40,127 nucleotides of DNA from NCBI GenBank assembly GCA_018266215.1, contig JAFEAV010000057.1, forward strand, positions 1 to 40,127, read 5' to 3'. The stretch comes from Cyanobacteria bacterium SZAS LIN-3 (GTDB lineage: Bacteria; Cyanobacteriota; Vampirovibrionia; Obscuribacterales; Obscuribacteraceae). The translations under genes and the position numbers were made by a program. The notes under the pieces are model-generated. The model was not told the origin of the DNA. It did no database searches and saw only the letters and a program-made list of their open reading frames with translations. Below are positions 17,117 through 25,102 of the stretch, piece by piece (positions within the stretch are counted from its first letter, which is position 1; each line of letters opens with the position of its first letter).

Positions 17117-17305
17117 GGACCACTCCTCTTGCAAAGGGTCCATAATTGCCCGCCAGAGCGCATCCTGTCAAGATTTCAAAGAGCAGGGGGAGCAAATCAC
17201 TTCAAGTTTCGAAATGAAAGCAAGCAGCGCGTAATCCACTGTCAGGGCAGCTTTATTGGTATGCTCATACGCTTTAGACCGGTTCGCCAAACTTCAGAGG
17301 TATTC

Positions 17306-17755
17306 ATGACATCAGGTAATACTGTCCGCCTGCACCGCGTTCTGGTGACCAAACCCGAAAAAGTTTATCGCGCCTTCCTTGAGCCCGATGCGATGGCCAG
17401 ATGGCTGCCGCCCAACGGTTTTACCGGTAAGGTTCATCAAATGGACGCCAGGGTCGGCGGCACATTCAAGATGTCCTTTACGAATTTCACCACAGGCTCA
17501 AGTCACTCCTTTGGCGGGGACTACCTGGAGCTGGTGCCGAACGAGCGCCTGCGCTACACCGATAAATTTGATGACCCAAACCTGCCGGGAGAAATGCAGG
17601 TGACGGTTACCTTGAAAGCAGTGAAAGTTGGTACCGAACTGACTGTCGTCCAGGAAGGCATCCCTGATCTGATACCGGTCGAAGCGTGTTACCTGGGCTG
17701 GCAGGAATCGCTGCTCAACCTGGCCAGGCTTGTGGAGCCGGAGATACCCGATTAG
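17306..17755 (+). CDS. SRPBCC (AHSA1-like) domain protein
   Basis: This 149-residue protein of the START/AHSA1 superfamily contains VTKPEKVYRAFLEPDAMARWLPP near the N-terminus, a central GGTFKMSFTNF strand, DYLELVPNERLRYTDKF, and the closing GWQESLLNLARLVE helix. These features are typical of the Activator of Hsp90 ATPase 1-like (PF08327) group. Such proteins have a hydrophobic ligand cavity; specific functions are mostly unknown. ATG 17306 has AGAGG at 17296-17300, and the open frame upstream to 17129 does not match the family. The stop is five bases before the next start, so it is in an operon with the CobW-type GTPase. Confidence 0.88.
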   Translation: MTSGNTVRLHRVLVTKPEKVYRAFLEPDAMARWLPPNGFTGKVHQMDARVGGTFKMSFTNFTTGSSHSFGGDYLELVPNERLRYTDKFDDPNLPGEMQVTVTLKAVKVGTELTVVQEGIPDLIPVEACYLGWQESLLNLARLVEPEIPD

Positions 17756-17760
17756 TTGGT

Positions 17761-18726
17761 ATGGATGACCGCAGGCCGTCGAGCGCTCCAATCCCGCTTG
17801 CAGTTTTAACCGGCTTTCTTGGCGCCGGTAAATCAACGCTGCTAAAACGGATCTTAACGGGCGAACACGGCCTGCGCATCGCCGTGCTGATTAACGACTT
17901 TGGCGCAATCAACATCGATGCCGACCTCATAGTCAGCGTTGACGAAAACATAATCAGTCTGGCCAATGGCTGCGTCTGCTGCTCCATACGCGACGATCTG
18001 ACTTCTGCTATTGAGGGTTTGATTGATTTATCCCAGCCACCGGAATACATCATTCTGGAAGCTAGCGGGATAGCCGATCCGGCCGGCATTGCCATTGCAT
18101 TTTCGATTGATCGCAATGATCCCAAAGTAAAACTTGATACCATCATTTGTGTTCTCGATGCCGAGCAATTTTTCGAAACGCCCGATCACAAACAGCTCAA
18201 GCAACTGCAAATCGCCGCATCAGACCTGGTCCTTATAAACAAAGTTGATCTTGTGGATGAAGAGCAAGTCGAGAAAATTGAAGCCTGGATGTTCGAAAAT
18301 TTTCGTCGTCACCGGGTGATAAAGACGACGCAATGCGATGTGCCACTGGAAGTACTTTTAGGGGCGGGACGCTTTGGCCCGGCGTCAGAAGCCGCTTTGC
18401 CCGAACAACACAATCACTCGGCTTGGAAATTTAAAACATGGTCCTATGAAACGCGCTCAGCACTTTCACTGGGAGCACTGGAACAAGTTGTCGCTAAACT
18501 GCCGGTGAACATCTACCGCTGCAAGGGCATTCTCAACACGGTAGAGGCGCCAGACAGGAGAACAATCCTGCAGGTAGTGGGCAAGCGCGTTTCGTTTTCG
18601 GATGGTGGCGGCTGGAATCAGAGCGAGCCGAATTCCCGAATCGTAGTCATTGCCGCAGACGGTGAACTGGATTTGAATTACTTACAGGAACAGTTTGACC
18701 AGTGTCTGGGCTACCTGTTTATTTAG
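17761..18726 (+). CDS. CobW/COG0523-family GTPase, metal chaperone
   Basis: The 321-residue product has the G3E GTPase layout. Walker A GFLGAGKST is at 18-26, NDFG at 45-48, the metal-binding C-x-C-C motif GCVCCS at 70-75, EASGIADP at 100-107, and NKVD as the guanine-specificity motif. A CobW C-terminal domain begins around WKFKTWSYETR. There is only a short His element (HNHS) between the domains. The family delivers metals, often zinc or cobalt, to client proteins under GTP control. The start ATG at 17761 follows immediately after the SRPBCC gene. No Zur-type operator was identified, so whether this paralogue responds to zinc limitation cannot be decided. Confidence 0.92.
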   Translation: MDDRRPSSAPIPLAVLTGFLGAGKSTLLKRILTGEHGLRIAVLINDFGAINIDADLIVSVDENIISLANGCVCCSIRDDLTSAIEGLIDLSQPPEYIILEASGIADPAGIAIAFSIDRNDPKVKLDTIICVLDAEQFFETPDHKQLKQLQIAASDLVLINKVDLVDEEQVEKIEAWMFENFRRHRVIKTTQCDVPLEVLLGAGRFGPASEAALPEQHNHSAWKFKTWSYETRSALSLGALEQVVAKLPVNIYRCKGILNTVEAPDRRTILQVVGKRVSFSDGGGWNQSEPNSRIVVIAADGELDLNYLQEQFDQCLGYLFI

Positions 18727-18741
18727 TTTCACGCGGGCCGT

Positions 18742-19332
18742 TTACTGAACCACCGACCGCGACTTCGACTGTGCCAGTTGATTCTTTTCGCAGGTGGATT
18801 TCACCTCATGAAGACGCTCTTTGACACCGTGGCTGGTCTGCAGCTTGCATATCTGTTTGGCAAAGGGCACGGGAATATCAACATCCACATACGATGAAAG
18901 TGACAGTCTCGTTGAATTGCCGTCCTCAGTCGGAACGATCAACCAACGTCCTTCGAAGGCCTTAAATCTGTCGGAGCGAACCATCGAATATTCGATGCGA
19001 CTGAAAGGCGTGTAGACCTCTTCATAAACACACTTCGCATCACCAACTACAGGCAGTCCGGGGAATTTCTCTTCCAGCACGCATCGATTTGCTTTGCGGG
19101 AGAGTTCCTTTACGGTGTCCTGACTATCATCGCGCATTTTAAGGATAGCGTTATAAACCGCCTCCGGCTTGGCATTGACGATGATTTCCTGGCAAGAGCC
19201 GCGGGCAACGCCTTTAGTCTCCGGAGAGCTCGCCTTCGAGGCGGGCGCATCTCCTTTGGCTTCAACGCTAAGCGAGGCGCAGCAAAAAATCGATGCTGCC
19301 ACCACTACTGATACCATGCCAATCTTTTTCAT
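18742..19332 (-). CDS. Exported SRPBCC/START-like protein
   Basis: This is a 196-residue product with a signal peptide (MKKIGMVSVVVAASIFCCASLSVEA, cleavage near residue 25). The rest follows the polyketide-cyclase/START-like pattern: IIVNAKPEAVYNAILKM, then FPGLPVVGDAKCVYEEVY, IEYSMVRSDRFKAFEGRWLI, TRLSLSSYVDVDIPVPFAKQ, and a closing helix. Exported members of this fold are less usual than cytosolic ones; periplasmic lipid or hydrophobic ligand binding is an inference. It converges with the CobW-family gene with 15 bases between stops. The Cys pair near the signal peptide end (FCCAS) could suggest a lipoprotein, but the lipobox is not standard. Confidence 0.72.
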   Translation of the reverse strand: MKKIGMVSVVVAASIFCCASLSVEAKGDAPASKASSPETKGVARGSCQEIIVNAKPEAVYNAILKMRDDSQDTVKELSRKANRCVLEEKFPGLPVVGDAKCVYEEVYTPFSRIEYSMVRSDRFKAFEGRWLIVPTEDGNSTRLSLSSYVDVDIPVPFAKQICKLQTSHGVKERLHEVKSTCEKNQLAQSKSRSVVQ

Positions 19333-19657
19333 TTCATCGACGCCTGATAATCGGATCCTACTATTTTCGCGTGCCGCAAAATCCGATATTAATCGGTCTG
19401 AAACATGCGCAAGCTATTTTATATCTGTCGGACCCGGATCTTCAATTTCAGGGGCTTAGATTTGACCGGCCCAAAGACGCCAACGCCCCAGGGGTGGGGG
19501 CTACTCCAGATGCTAAAACTATTCACATGTTGTCATGTGTTGATACCTTCTCGGGCTTTTTAGAAACCGTCCGGTGCCCACGCCAATGATTATTTCGTGT
19601 CCTATCAGGGACAAGTTTCGGATGCGACTAGTTCGAAATTGCAACATTAGCAGCCCG
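19333..19657. other. 325-bp intergenic region with short inverted repeats
   Basis: No convincing gene is seen. Two perfect inverted repeats are present. CCGAT-ATTA-ATCGG at 19383-19396 lies about 50 bases upstream of the leftward exported SRPBCC gene, where an operator could sit. CACATG-TTGT-CATGTG at 19524-19539 lies downstream of the leftward coiled-coil gene, and on the minus strand it is followed by AATAGTTTTAG, which would make a weak terminator. Confidence 0.4.
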
Positions 19658-20788
19658 CTAACGCACAGCAGCGTCCAGGTCCTTAATTTCGAACTCGATT
19701 TCTTTGATATCCCGATACTTGTCCTTGAGCTGTTTGTCGAGATAGTCGAGTTCTTTATTGGCGTCGGGCGGATTGTTGCGCTTGAGTGCGTCCATCTCAC
19801 GCTGCTTGCTGTCCACCTCGCGCCAGAGATTATCGTATTTGGTCATCAGTCGCGCTTTTTCACTGGTCACTATCTTGTAGGTGTTGCTTGCGCTCTCAGC
19901 CAGCGCCGGGTTGGCAGCCAGAACAGTGGCCACCAGGATGAGATAGACCTGAATCACTTCACGGAAGCGCTTATTGAAATCCGGCGGCGTTATGTTGCGC
20001 AGCTTGGCCGACAAGGTATCGAGAAAGGTGTGCCAGCAAGCCATAAAATGATGGATACGGTCTTGCGGCAAACGGCTGTGAGTCAGGACGACCTTGGTCT
20101 TATCGCCTTCCTCCGAAAAATCGATTGAAAGCAGCGAAGTTATTCCGTTGCTCTCGTCGTTCCATGAGAGACAGAGGGACTTGCCCTCCTCCGCTCGACT
20201 GACCAAACCAGTAACACGACCGCTGCCCTCAGCGCCACTGGGGTTGCGACCCGGGGCAAAATTGAGCGATACTTCACCACCAAACTGAGTTTCAATCTTA
20301 CCTTCGGCCAGCCACTCGCCAACCAAGTTAGACTCGGTAAAATGCTTCCATACTTGCTCTTTTGAGCTGGCCAGCACACGCTCGAAACGTATTGTATGCT
20401 CGTTTGTGAGTTTGCCGAAATCTTCCGGTTGCGGAGCAGTTGTCGTCAGCAGTAGAGGCTCTTCGTTGCCACCGGCCGCGATGGCAGCACTGTTTTTCTC
20501 CGCCTGCGCTTTCGTGCTGGCAGCAACAAGATTCGCCTGCTGCTGCAAAAGCAATTTGTATGAAAAATCCGATGAATTGCGGATTTCATCAAGCTCTTTG
20601 GCTACCCGTATGAGTTCCCCGCTGACATCCGAAACACATTTCTCCAGCTTCTGGCAGCGCTCCTCGAATTTAGCGGCGTCGCCCCCGGTCATCTGTTTTT
20701 GCTCAATCATTTTCATGATTGGCTTGCGCACAATCAGCGTCAAAATGCAAAGCCAAAAACCGAGGATGGCAATAATTCCGTCCATCAA
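19658..20788 (-). CDS. AHSA1-domain protein flanked by membrane segments and coiled coils
   Basis: The product is 376 residues. An N-terminal hydrophobic helix (about 4-21) is followed by positive charge. Next come a Lys/Glu-rich coiled coil (about 40-105), an AHSA1/SRPBCC domain (about 125-275; FERVLASSKEQVWKHFTESN, then LVGEWLAEG), a second hydrophobic stretch (about 281-300, ending ANPALAES) and a C-terminal coiled coil (about 305-376). Charge distribution predicts N-out, SRPBCC in the cytoplasm and C-terminus outside. The second hydrophobic stretch looks like a Sec signal peptide with an ALA cleavage site, so the C-terminal part may derive from a separate exported protein. The ATG has GGGGG seven bases upstream. 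I know no family with this exact layout. Confidence 0.8.
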   Translation of the reverse strand: MMDGIIAILGFWLCILTLIVRKPIMKMIEQKQMTGGDAAKFEERCQKLEKCVSDVSGELIRVAKELDEIRNSSDFSYKLLLQQQANLVAASTKAQAEKNSAAIAAGGNEEPLLLTTTAPQPEDFGKLTNEHTIRFERVLASSKEQVWKHFTESNLVGEWLAEGKIETQFGGEVSLNFAPGRNPSGAEGSGRVTGLVSRAEEGKSLCLSWNDESNGITSLLSIDFSEEGDKTKVVLTHSRLPQDRIHHFMACWHTFLDTLSAKLRNITPPDFNKRFREVIQVYLILVATVLAANPALAESASNTYKIVTSEKARLMTKYDNLWREVDSKQREMDALKRNNPPDANKELDYLDKQLKDKYRDIKEIEFEIKDLDAAVR

Positions 20789-20900
20789 TTACCCCCGCCA
20801 ATAGCCTGAGGGAAACCATACATTAAATCCTATGACGTGGCAAGATAAGGCACTTCAGGTGCCCGGACTTCAGTGGGAAAACTACTGTAACTTGCCGACG

Positions 20901-21503
20901 TTAGCCTTTTTTGCCGGACTTCAAGAGTGGGCTTTGGCATGAAGCTTCCTCTAGAGCAACGATTTGCTGCACCAGATTCCGTGCCTGCTCCTTCAGCTCC
21001 TTAATCTGAGTATTCCATTGAGCACGTGTTTCGAAAACACTACGAGCACCGTCCATTGTCGTTACGGGAACATTTTCAAAAAATATTGCCGGCGATACGT
21101 GAAAGATCCTAGACAATAATTCAATTTGCTCAGTGGTCAATCGCTGCCGGCCACCAAGTATGTGCGCAATGTTGGACTGTGTTACTCCTAACTTTTCGGC
21201 CAAGCCTGACTGGTTTAACCCGTGCTCCTTCATCATGATTTTAAGATGCTCGGTAGTAGAAAGTTTCGCTCCCAGGCTATAACTTCTCTTCTCAAAATTT
21301 TCAATTTGCTCTGTAAGCAGATTTAAATATTCAAGTGCATCGGGAGACAAGCTCTCCCTTGCCGACATATTTCGAACGACCTTTAAGGCGGCTTCGTTCT
21401 GTTCTTTGCTTGTTATTCGCCGCAGCGGAAATCGGGCAAACCACTTCATGTAATCTGCTCCCGGCTGGAAAGTCTTTAAATTGTTCCGTTTTGTCGCCTT
21501 CAT
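20901..21503 (-). CDS. higA: HigA-type antitoxin (XRE helix-turn-helix)
   Basis: The 200-residue protein matches HigA antitoxins that pair with HigB-type toxins: an N-terminal FPLRRITSKEQNEAALKVV segment, a DALEYLNLLTEQIENFE helix, and an XRE domain at about 84-141 (HGLNQSGLAEKLGV, then SNIAHILGGRQRLT, then LLSRIFHVSPAIFFE). A further 60 residues form a predicted coiled coil (NTQIKELKEQARNLVQQIVALEE), which is longer than the usual HigA. ATG 21503 has AAGGAAAG upstream and follows the toxin stop by 19 bases, the toxin-first order of higBA. The frame is open upstream to 21584, overlapping the toxin, but does not match the family. It should neutralise HigB and repress the operon. Confidence 0.87.
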   Translation of the reverse strand: MKATKRNNLKTFQPGADYMKWFARFPLRRITSKEQNEAALKVVRNMSARESLSPDALEYLNLLTEQIENFEKRSYSLGAKLSTTEHLKIMMKEHGLNQSGLAEKLGVTQSNIAHILGGRQRLTTEQIELLSRIFHVSPAIFFENVPVTTMDGARSVFETRAQWNTQIKELKEQARNLVQQIVALEEASCQSPLLKSGKKG

Positions 21504-21522
21504 TGTCTGTTCTTTCCTTCGA

Positions 21523-21813
21523 TCAAATCCTGCGTGACCACAACTTATATTCATCGTGTTTGAGAATTTCACACACAATAACAAGGTGTGCCTGAAAATT
21601 TATCTGTGCTATCAGACGGGACTGTGAGCCTATGTCGAAGATGTACCGATTTTTCTTCGCATGAAAATCGGCCGAAGGATGCGTCTTTTGAAGTTCTGTT
21701 CGATTGTTCCAATTAATACTCTCCGTTCTCTCCGCCCAAGACTTCAAAGCAGCGCGTTCTCTCGCATGCTTAAGAGCAAAAGTATGGATTATCTCAGTAC
21801 CAACAATACGCAA
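21523..21813 (-). CDS. higB: HigB-type mRNA interferase toxin
   Basis: The 96-residue protein matches the HigB_toxin family (RelE/ParE fold): TFALKHARERAALKSWAER, INWNNRTELQKTHPSADF, YIFDIGSQSRLIAQINF and VIVCEILKHDEYKLW are all family hallmarks. HigB cleaves mRNA at the ribosome. The start is TTG at 21813 with GAGG seven bases upstream; an in-frame stop lies four codons further up, so no longer form exists. It is followed by higA after 19 bases. A palindrome (21836-21852) directly upstream is the likely operator. Length and conserved core are normal, so the toxin is probably intact. Confidence 0.9.
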   Translation of the reverse strand: MRIVGTEIIHTFALKHARERAALKSWAERTESINWNNRTELQKTHPSADFHAKKNRYIFDIGSQSRLIAQINFQAHLVIVCEILKHDEYKLWSRRI

Positions 21814-21835
21814 GCCCGCACCTCACAAAAGGCCG

Positions 21836-21880
21836 GCTAATACAATATTAGCTCAACTAATAATATCAGTCAAGCTAATA
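21836..21880. promoter_or_regulatory. Putative higBA operator
   Basis: GCTAATA-CAA-TATTAGC forms a perfect inverted repeat at 21836-21852. Two further CTAATA copies lie at 21857-21862 and 21875-21880. The cluster begins 22 bases upstream of the higB start, where the antitoxin or toxin-antitoxin complex would be expected to bind and block transcription. Binding by HigA is inferred from position only. Confidence 0.6.
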
Positions 21881-21968
21881 AAATCGAGCTGGCCGTAGTC
21901 GCTTCGATATAGACGGCTGGGCTCTGACTCTAGTTCAATTCATACAGCATTAAATCTTGATGGGACAC

Positions 21969-24818
21969 CTACAGCCCACCCCCCAGTCCGCCAAAGTTGT
22001 TGACGGCAAAAGTACCCATCATATGGACGATGATCGGAACAACGAACACCAGGGCAACAGCCTTGGCGACATCAGACCGCCCTACCGCCTTGCGCCCACG
22101 GAGGAACGCCAGGCTGACCACTATTGCCAGAAGCAATGAAGCAGCGGTCAGCATGCGAGCAGTATCTCGGGCCCTATCATATCCGTAGTCAGCGAGTTGA
22201 CCAACTTCACTAGATTGCCCATAACGAGGATCAACCGGCACTCCAACAAGTCCACTACCATTTGGATTAGCGGCACTTGTCGGATCATCACGGAACGCTC
22301 CGCCATCAAGATGATTAGCGGCATAGTCCTTGCTATTTTCCAATACGACAGCTCCTGTCACCGGCGTAATCAGACGATACGTGGATGCCAACTCCTGCGC
22401 CTGCGGCTGCAGATCACGCGACAAAAGTCTTGTGACCTCTTCATTCGCCCAGAGCGAAGTCAACTGAGCCGAAGTTGTCGGGTCTGCAGAGGTAGGCACG
22501 GCAGGCTTGGAATTTACAAGCTTCCTCTCCACCACAAAACTCTTGTCTGCACCTTGCCAGCCGGCAACAACAGCGTTGATATCTTCGACCGGAGACTTAT
22601 GAGCAACCGTCTCCCATGAAACCAGCTCCGAGCCGACCAGTCTCTTGAGAGCCGGAAGTATCGAATCTGGGCCCGCTGCAATTTGAAGATCATACAATGA
22701 GACCGGATGCACTATATCCAGTGCTCCAGTATCGGTCAGATCCGGAGCGCTCGGTTGAGGCCCATGAATCCAGAGCACAGCACTGCCCGGTTGCTCAGCC
22801 GATGCCTCAAGAGCCTCACGCAGCAATTGAGTATTATCCTTACCACCAGTGAATGACTCGGGTTTGAGAGACGGAAGGACCTGCGCCAGCGGCTCAGCTG
22901 CAATCGCGGACTCCTTGTCGGAAGCAGGCACCGGCTCTGTGGCGAAGTAAACACTCGGTTTAAAACGATCTGGGATTTTCGCAAGGGCCTCCCGCACACT
23001 CGCAGCAAAGGGCTTGAGCGAGGCAGAAGAATCCAGGACGACAAACACGCGGTTGGGCGCGGAGACGGTCTTTTCCATTAGGCGGGTGACAATGAAACGG
23101 CGTCCATTTGAAAACCAATCGGGCGCGGCAAATTCCTTCGTCGACGTTGTGCGCGCTACACGCAACGTATCAAGTTGCCCGCCGCCGCTATGAGTCTTGA
23201 TTATTCCGTTGAGCTCATTCAGACTGCCGCTTTTCCCGCCAACTAGTCCGGGCAAATCTGCACTGATTACATCGGGAGAGCTGAGGCTCACCCGCACGCG
23301 CTTAGGTTGGGCAAAGTTGGTACTCAGCAATTTCGGCAATTCCATCGAACAGCTTTTGCCATCCCTGGTTTGCAGCGGCACCTTGAAACCGAGTCGGATT
23401 TTTACTTCGCCGTTGGCGGGCACGGGGAAACATTGAAAAAGTACTCTGTTGGGCCCACTCGATGTAACGAGCAGCGGATCCCTCTTGCGACTAACGACTG
23501 ATTCATAAGCCTGCTGAACTTTCCCTGTGGGCGCAAAGGCACCTTCTCTGGGCTCACCATTGATCCAGAGCGTCACCCGCGATATCACGGCCTTATCCGG
23601 CAAGCAGATTTCGCCTTTGGCCTCTTGTGAGTACGAGTTTGAGTTGTGAAAATTGAAGGTCCAGTCAATGGAGCTCGACAGAGTGGCGGCGTCAATAATT
23701 CCGGATATCTGGGATTTGGACAGAGCCAGGCCCGGAAATTTGCCCCCAACCAGGCGATTGCTGTCTTCATTACCATTTGATGTTGTGCCGACATAATTCG
23801 AAAGGGCACGGCCGGTGATTTTGAAATAGAGATTTTTGTCGACATCATTGTCGCTGCTCAGGCCACGGTCCGGAATCAACAAGGCTCCCAGTGCAAAACC
23901 GCTGACCGGATTTTTGGATGGAAGCAAGTCTTCGTCTGTAGCCATAGAACGCAGCAATTCGATGGCACCAGACTGCCTGGCACTGGTGCTCTGCCGCGCA
24001 TCCGTGATTAACGACTGCATGAAAAACGCTCGCAGCATCGGAGCACTCACAAAAAGACACGACAAAAGCGCCCCAAGGATGGCGAAGGTACTTGTAATGC
24101 GCTTGATGTTCGGCTCGGTCTTATGCGCCAGGTCGAGGCAAAGACAAATAGATGAAAAAAGCAGAAAGGGGGCGGTGCACAATAGCAGCATCCATCCAAA
24201 TTTGCAGGCCACATCTCCGTGCGCGAAAAAAACTGACTTAAGCAGAACTGCGGTCCAGCAGGCAGAAAGTCCAAGGGCCAGTCCGTTCATCAAGCCTACC
24301 AGGCGAGGTCGCACCAGATAACCTCGCCTCATTGAAGCCCAGACCAGGAAGTTGAAGCATGGCACCACCAGCAGCAAAGCAATTTTGCCTATTTCTTCGC
24401 CGATATTTACGTGCGTCGCGCTCACGCAAGAATAAACACCATATGAGAGAAGCCCCAGCCCCGGAAGGATTGCCCCGAAGGTAAGAACGAAGACACCTTC
24501 GAATGGCGCCGCGAACTGAGAAAACTCCTTCTTGGACCGGAAGAGAAATTTCTCTGCGAGGATATGAAAAATTATCGCCAGGGCCGACATTGAAAGAACC
24601 GATACCCAGAATATGACGGCGGAATTGCCCACGCAAACGGACGCCGCAACGACAATAACGGCGATTGAGAGATAGAGCGATGGCTCCTTCCAAACAGAAC
24701 GCGTGTCACCATCAAAACCGCTGATCTTAATTTCGGTGAGTTCTACACTTTCAAAAGACGCAACGGGTGGTGATTGATCGATTTGCGATTCGACTGGTAG
24801 CTGTTCTGTAGTGTTCAT
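21969..24818 (-). CDS. Polytopic membrane protein with VIT domain and vWA-like MIDAS motif
   Basis: From ATG 24818 (AGGTCC upstream) the product is 949 residues. After a polar N-terminal tail there are about eight hydrophobic helices in the first 310 residues. A VIT-like domain follows (about 380-490; SSSIDWTFNFHNSNSYSQEA, then ISRVTLWINGEPREG, then AYESVVSRKRDPLLV). A vWA-like region contains D596-S-S-A-S, a D-x-S-x-S MIDAS motif (FVVLDSSASL). The C-terminus has two more membrane helices and ends NNFGGLGGGL. The order of helices, VIT and vWA recalls VIT proteins of exosortase XrtN/MSEP-CTERM systems, but no exosortase is in the window. A cell-surface, metal-dependent protein interaction role is inferred. 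An in-frame Met at 24953 is unlikely because it lacks a ribosome site. Confidence 0.82.
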   Translation of the reverse strand: MNTTEQLPVESQIDQSPPVASFESVELTEIKISGFDGDTRSVWKEPSLYLSIAVIVVAASVCVGNSAVIFWVSVLSMSALAIIFHILAEKFLFRSKKEFSQFAAPFEGVFVLTFGAILPGLGLLSYGVYSCVSATHVNIGEEIGKIALLLVVPCFNFLVWASMRRGYLVRPRLVGLMNGLALGLSACWTAVLLKSVFFAHGDVACKFGWMLLLCTAPFLLFSSICLCLDLAHKTEPNIKRITSTFAILGALLSCLFVSAPMLRAFFMQSLITDARQSTSARQSGAIELLRSMATDEDLLPSKNPVSGFALGALLIPDRGLSSDNDVDKNLYFKITGRALSNYVGTTSNGNEDSNRLVGGKFPGLALSKSQISGIIDAATLSSSIDWTFNFHNSNSYSQEAKGEICLPDKAVISRVTLWINGEPREGAFAPTGKVQQAYESVVSRKRDPLLVTSSGPNRVLFQCFPVPANGEVKIRLGFKVPLQTRDGKSCSMELPKLLSTNFAQPKRVRVSLSSPDVISADLPGLVGGKSGSLNELNGIIKTHSGGGQLDTLRVARTTSTKEFAAPDWFSNGRRFIVTRLMEKTVSAPNRVFVVLDSSASLKPFAASVREALAKIPDRFKPSVYFATEPVPASDKESAIAAEPLAQVLPSLKPESFTGGKDNTQLLREALEASAEQPGSAVLWIHGPQPSAPDLTDTGALDIVHPVSLYDLQIAAGPDSILPALKRLVGSELVSWETVAHKSPVEDINAVVAGWQGADKSFVVERKLVNSKPAVPTSADPTTSAQLTSLWANEEVTRLLSRDLQPQAQELASTYRLITPVTGAVVLENSKDYAANHLDGGAFRDDPTSAANPNGSGLVGVPVDPRYGQSSEVGQLADYGYDRARDTARMLTAASLLLAIVVSLAFLRGRKAVGRSDVAKAVALVFVVPIIVHMMGTFAVNNFGGLGGGL

Positions 24819-25102
24819 AAAAAGGACCTCGACTGTGACTCTCAAAAAACTGCAATTACGGCCTTGCGCGAAGATGCAGGCCTGGCCACAAAAAGCAGCC
24901 GGCGCAAACCTACGCAAAGCAAACTGAAACTCAGCAGGTAGCTGAGCCGCCAAAAATAAATTTTCGTTCAGGCATTATGCGCCGGGTCAGCTGGTTCGGC
25001 AAGGCGCATTCCCGTCTTCAGTGGGGGAAATCCCCGTTTGAGCAGGAATGACGCCGCACGACAGAAAACATTTATGGCAACGAAGCAGCTTTTTTAATTA
25101 CA

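Noticed and set aside
21504..21584. Longer HigA start at 21584
   Set aside because: It would overlap the toxin gene; the ATG at 21503 has a ribosome site and fits the antitoxin family.
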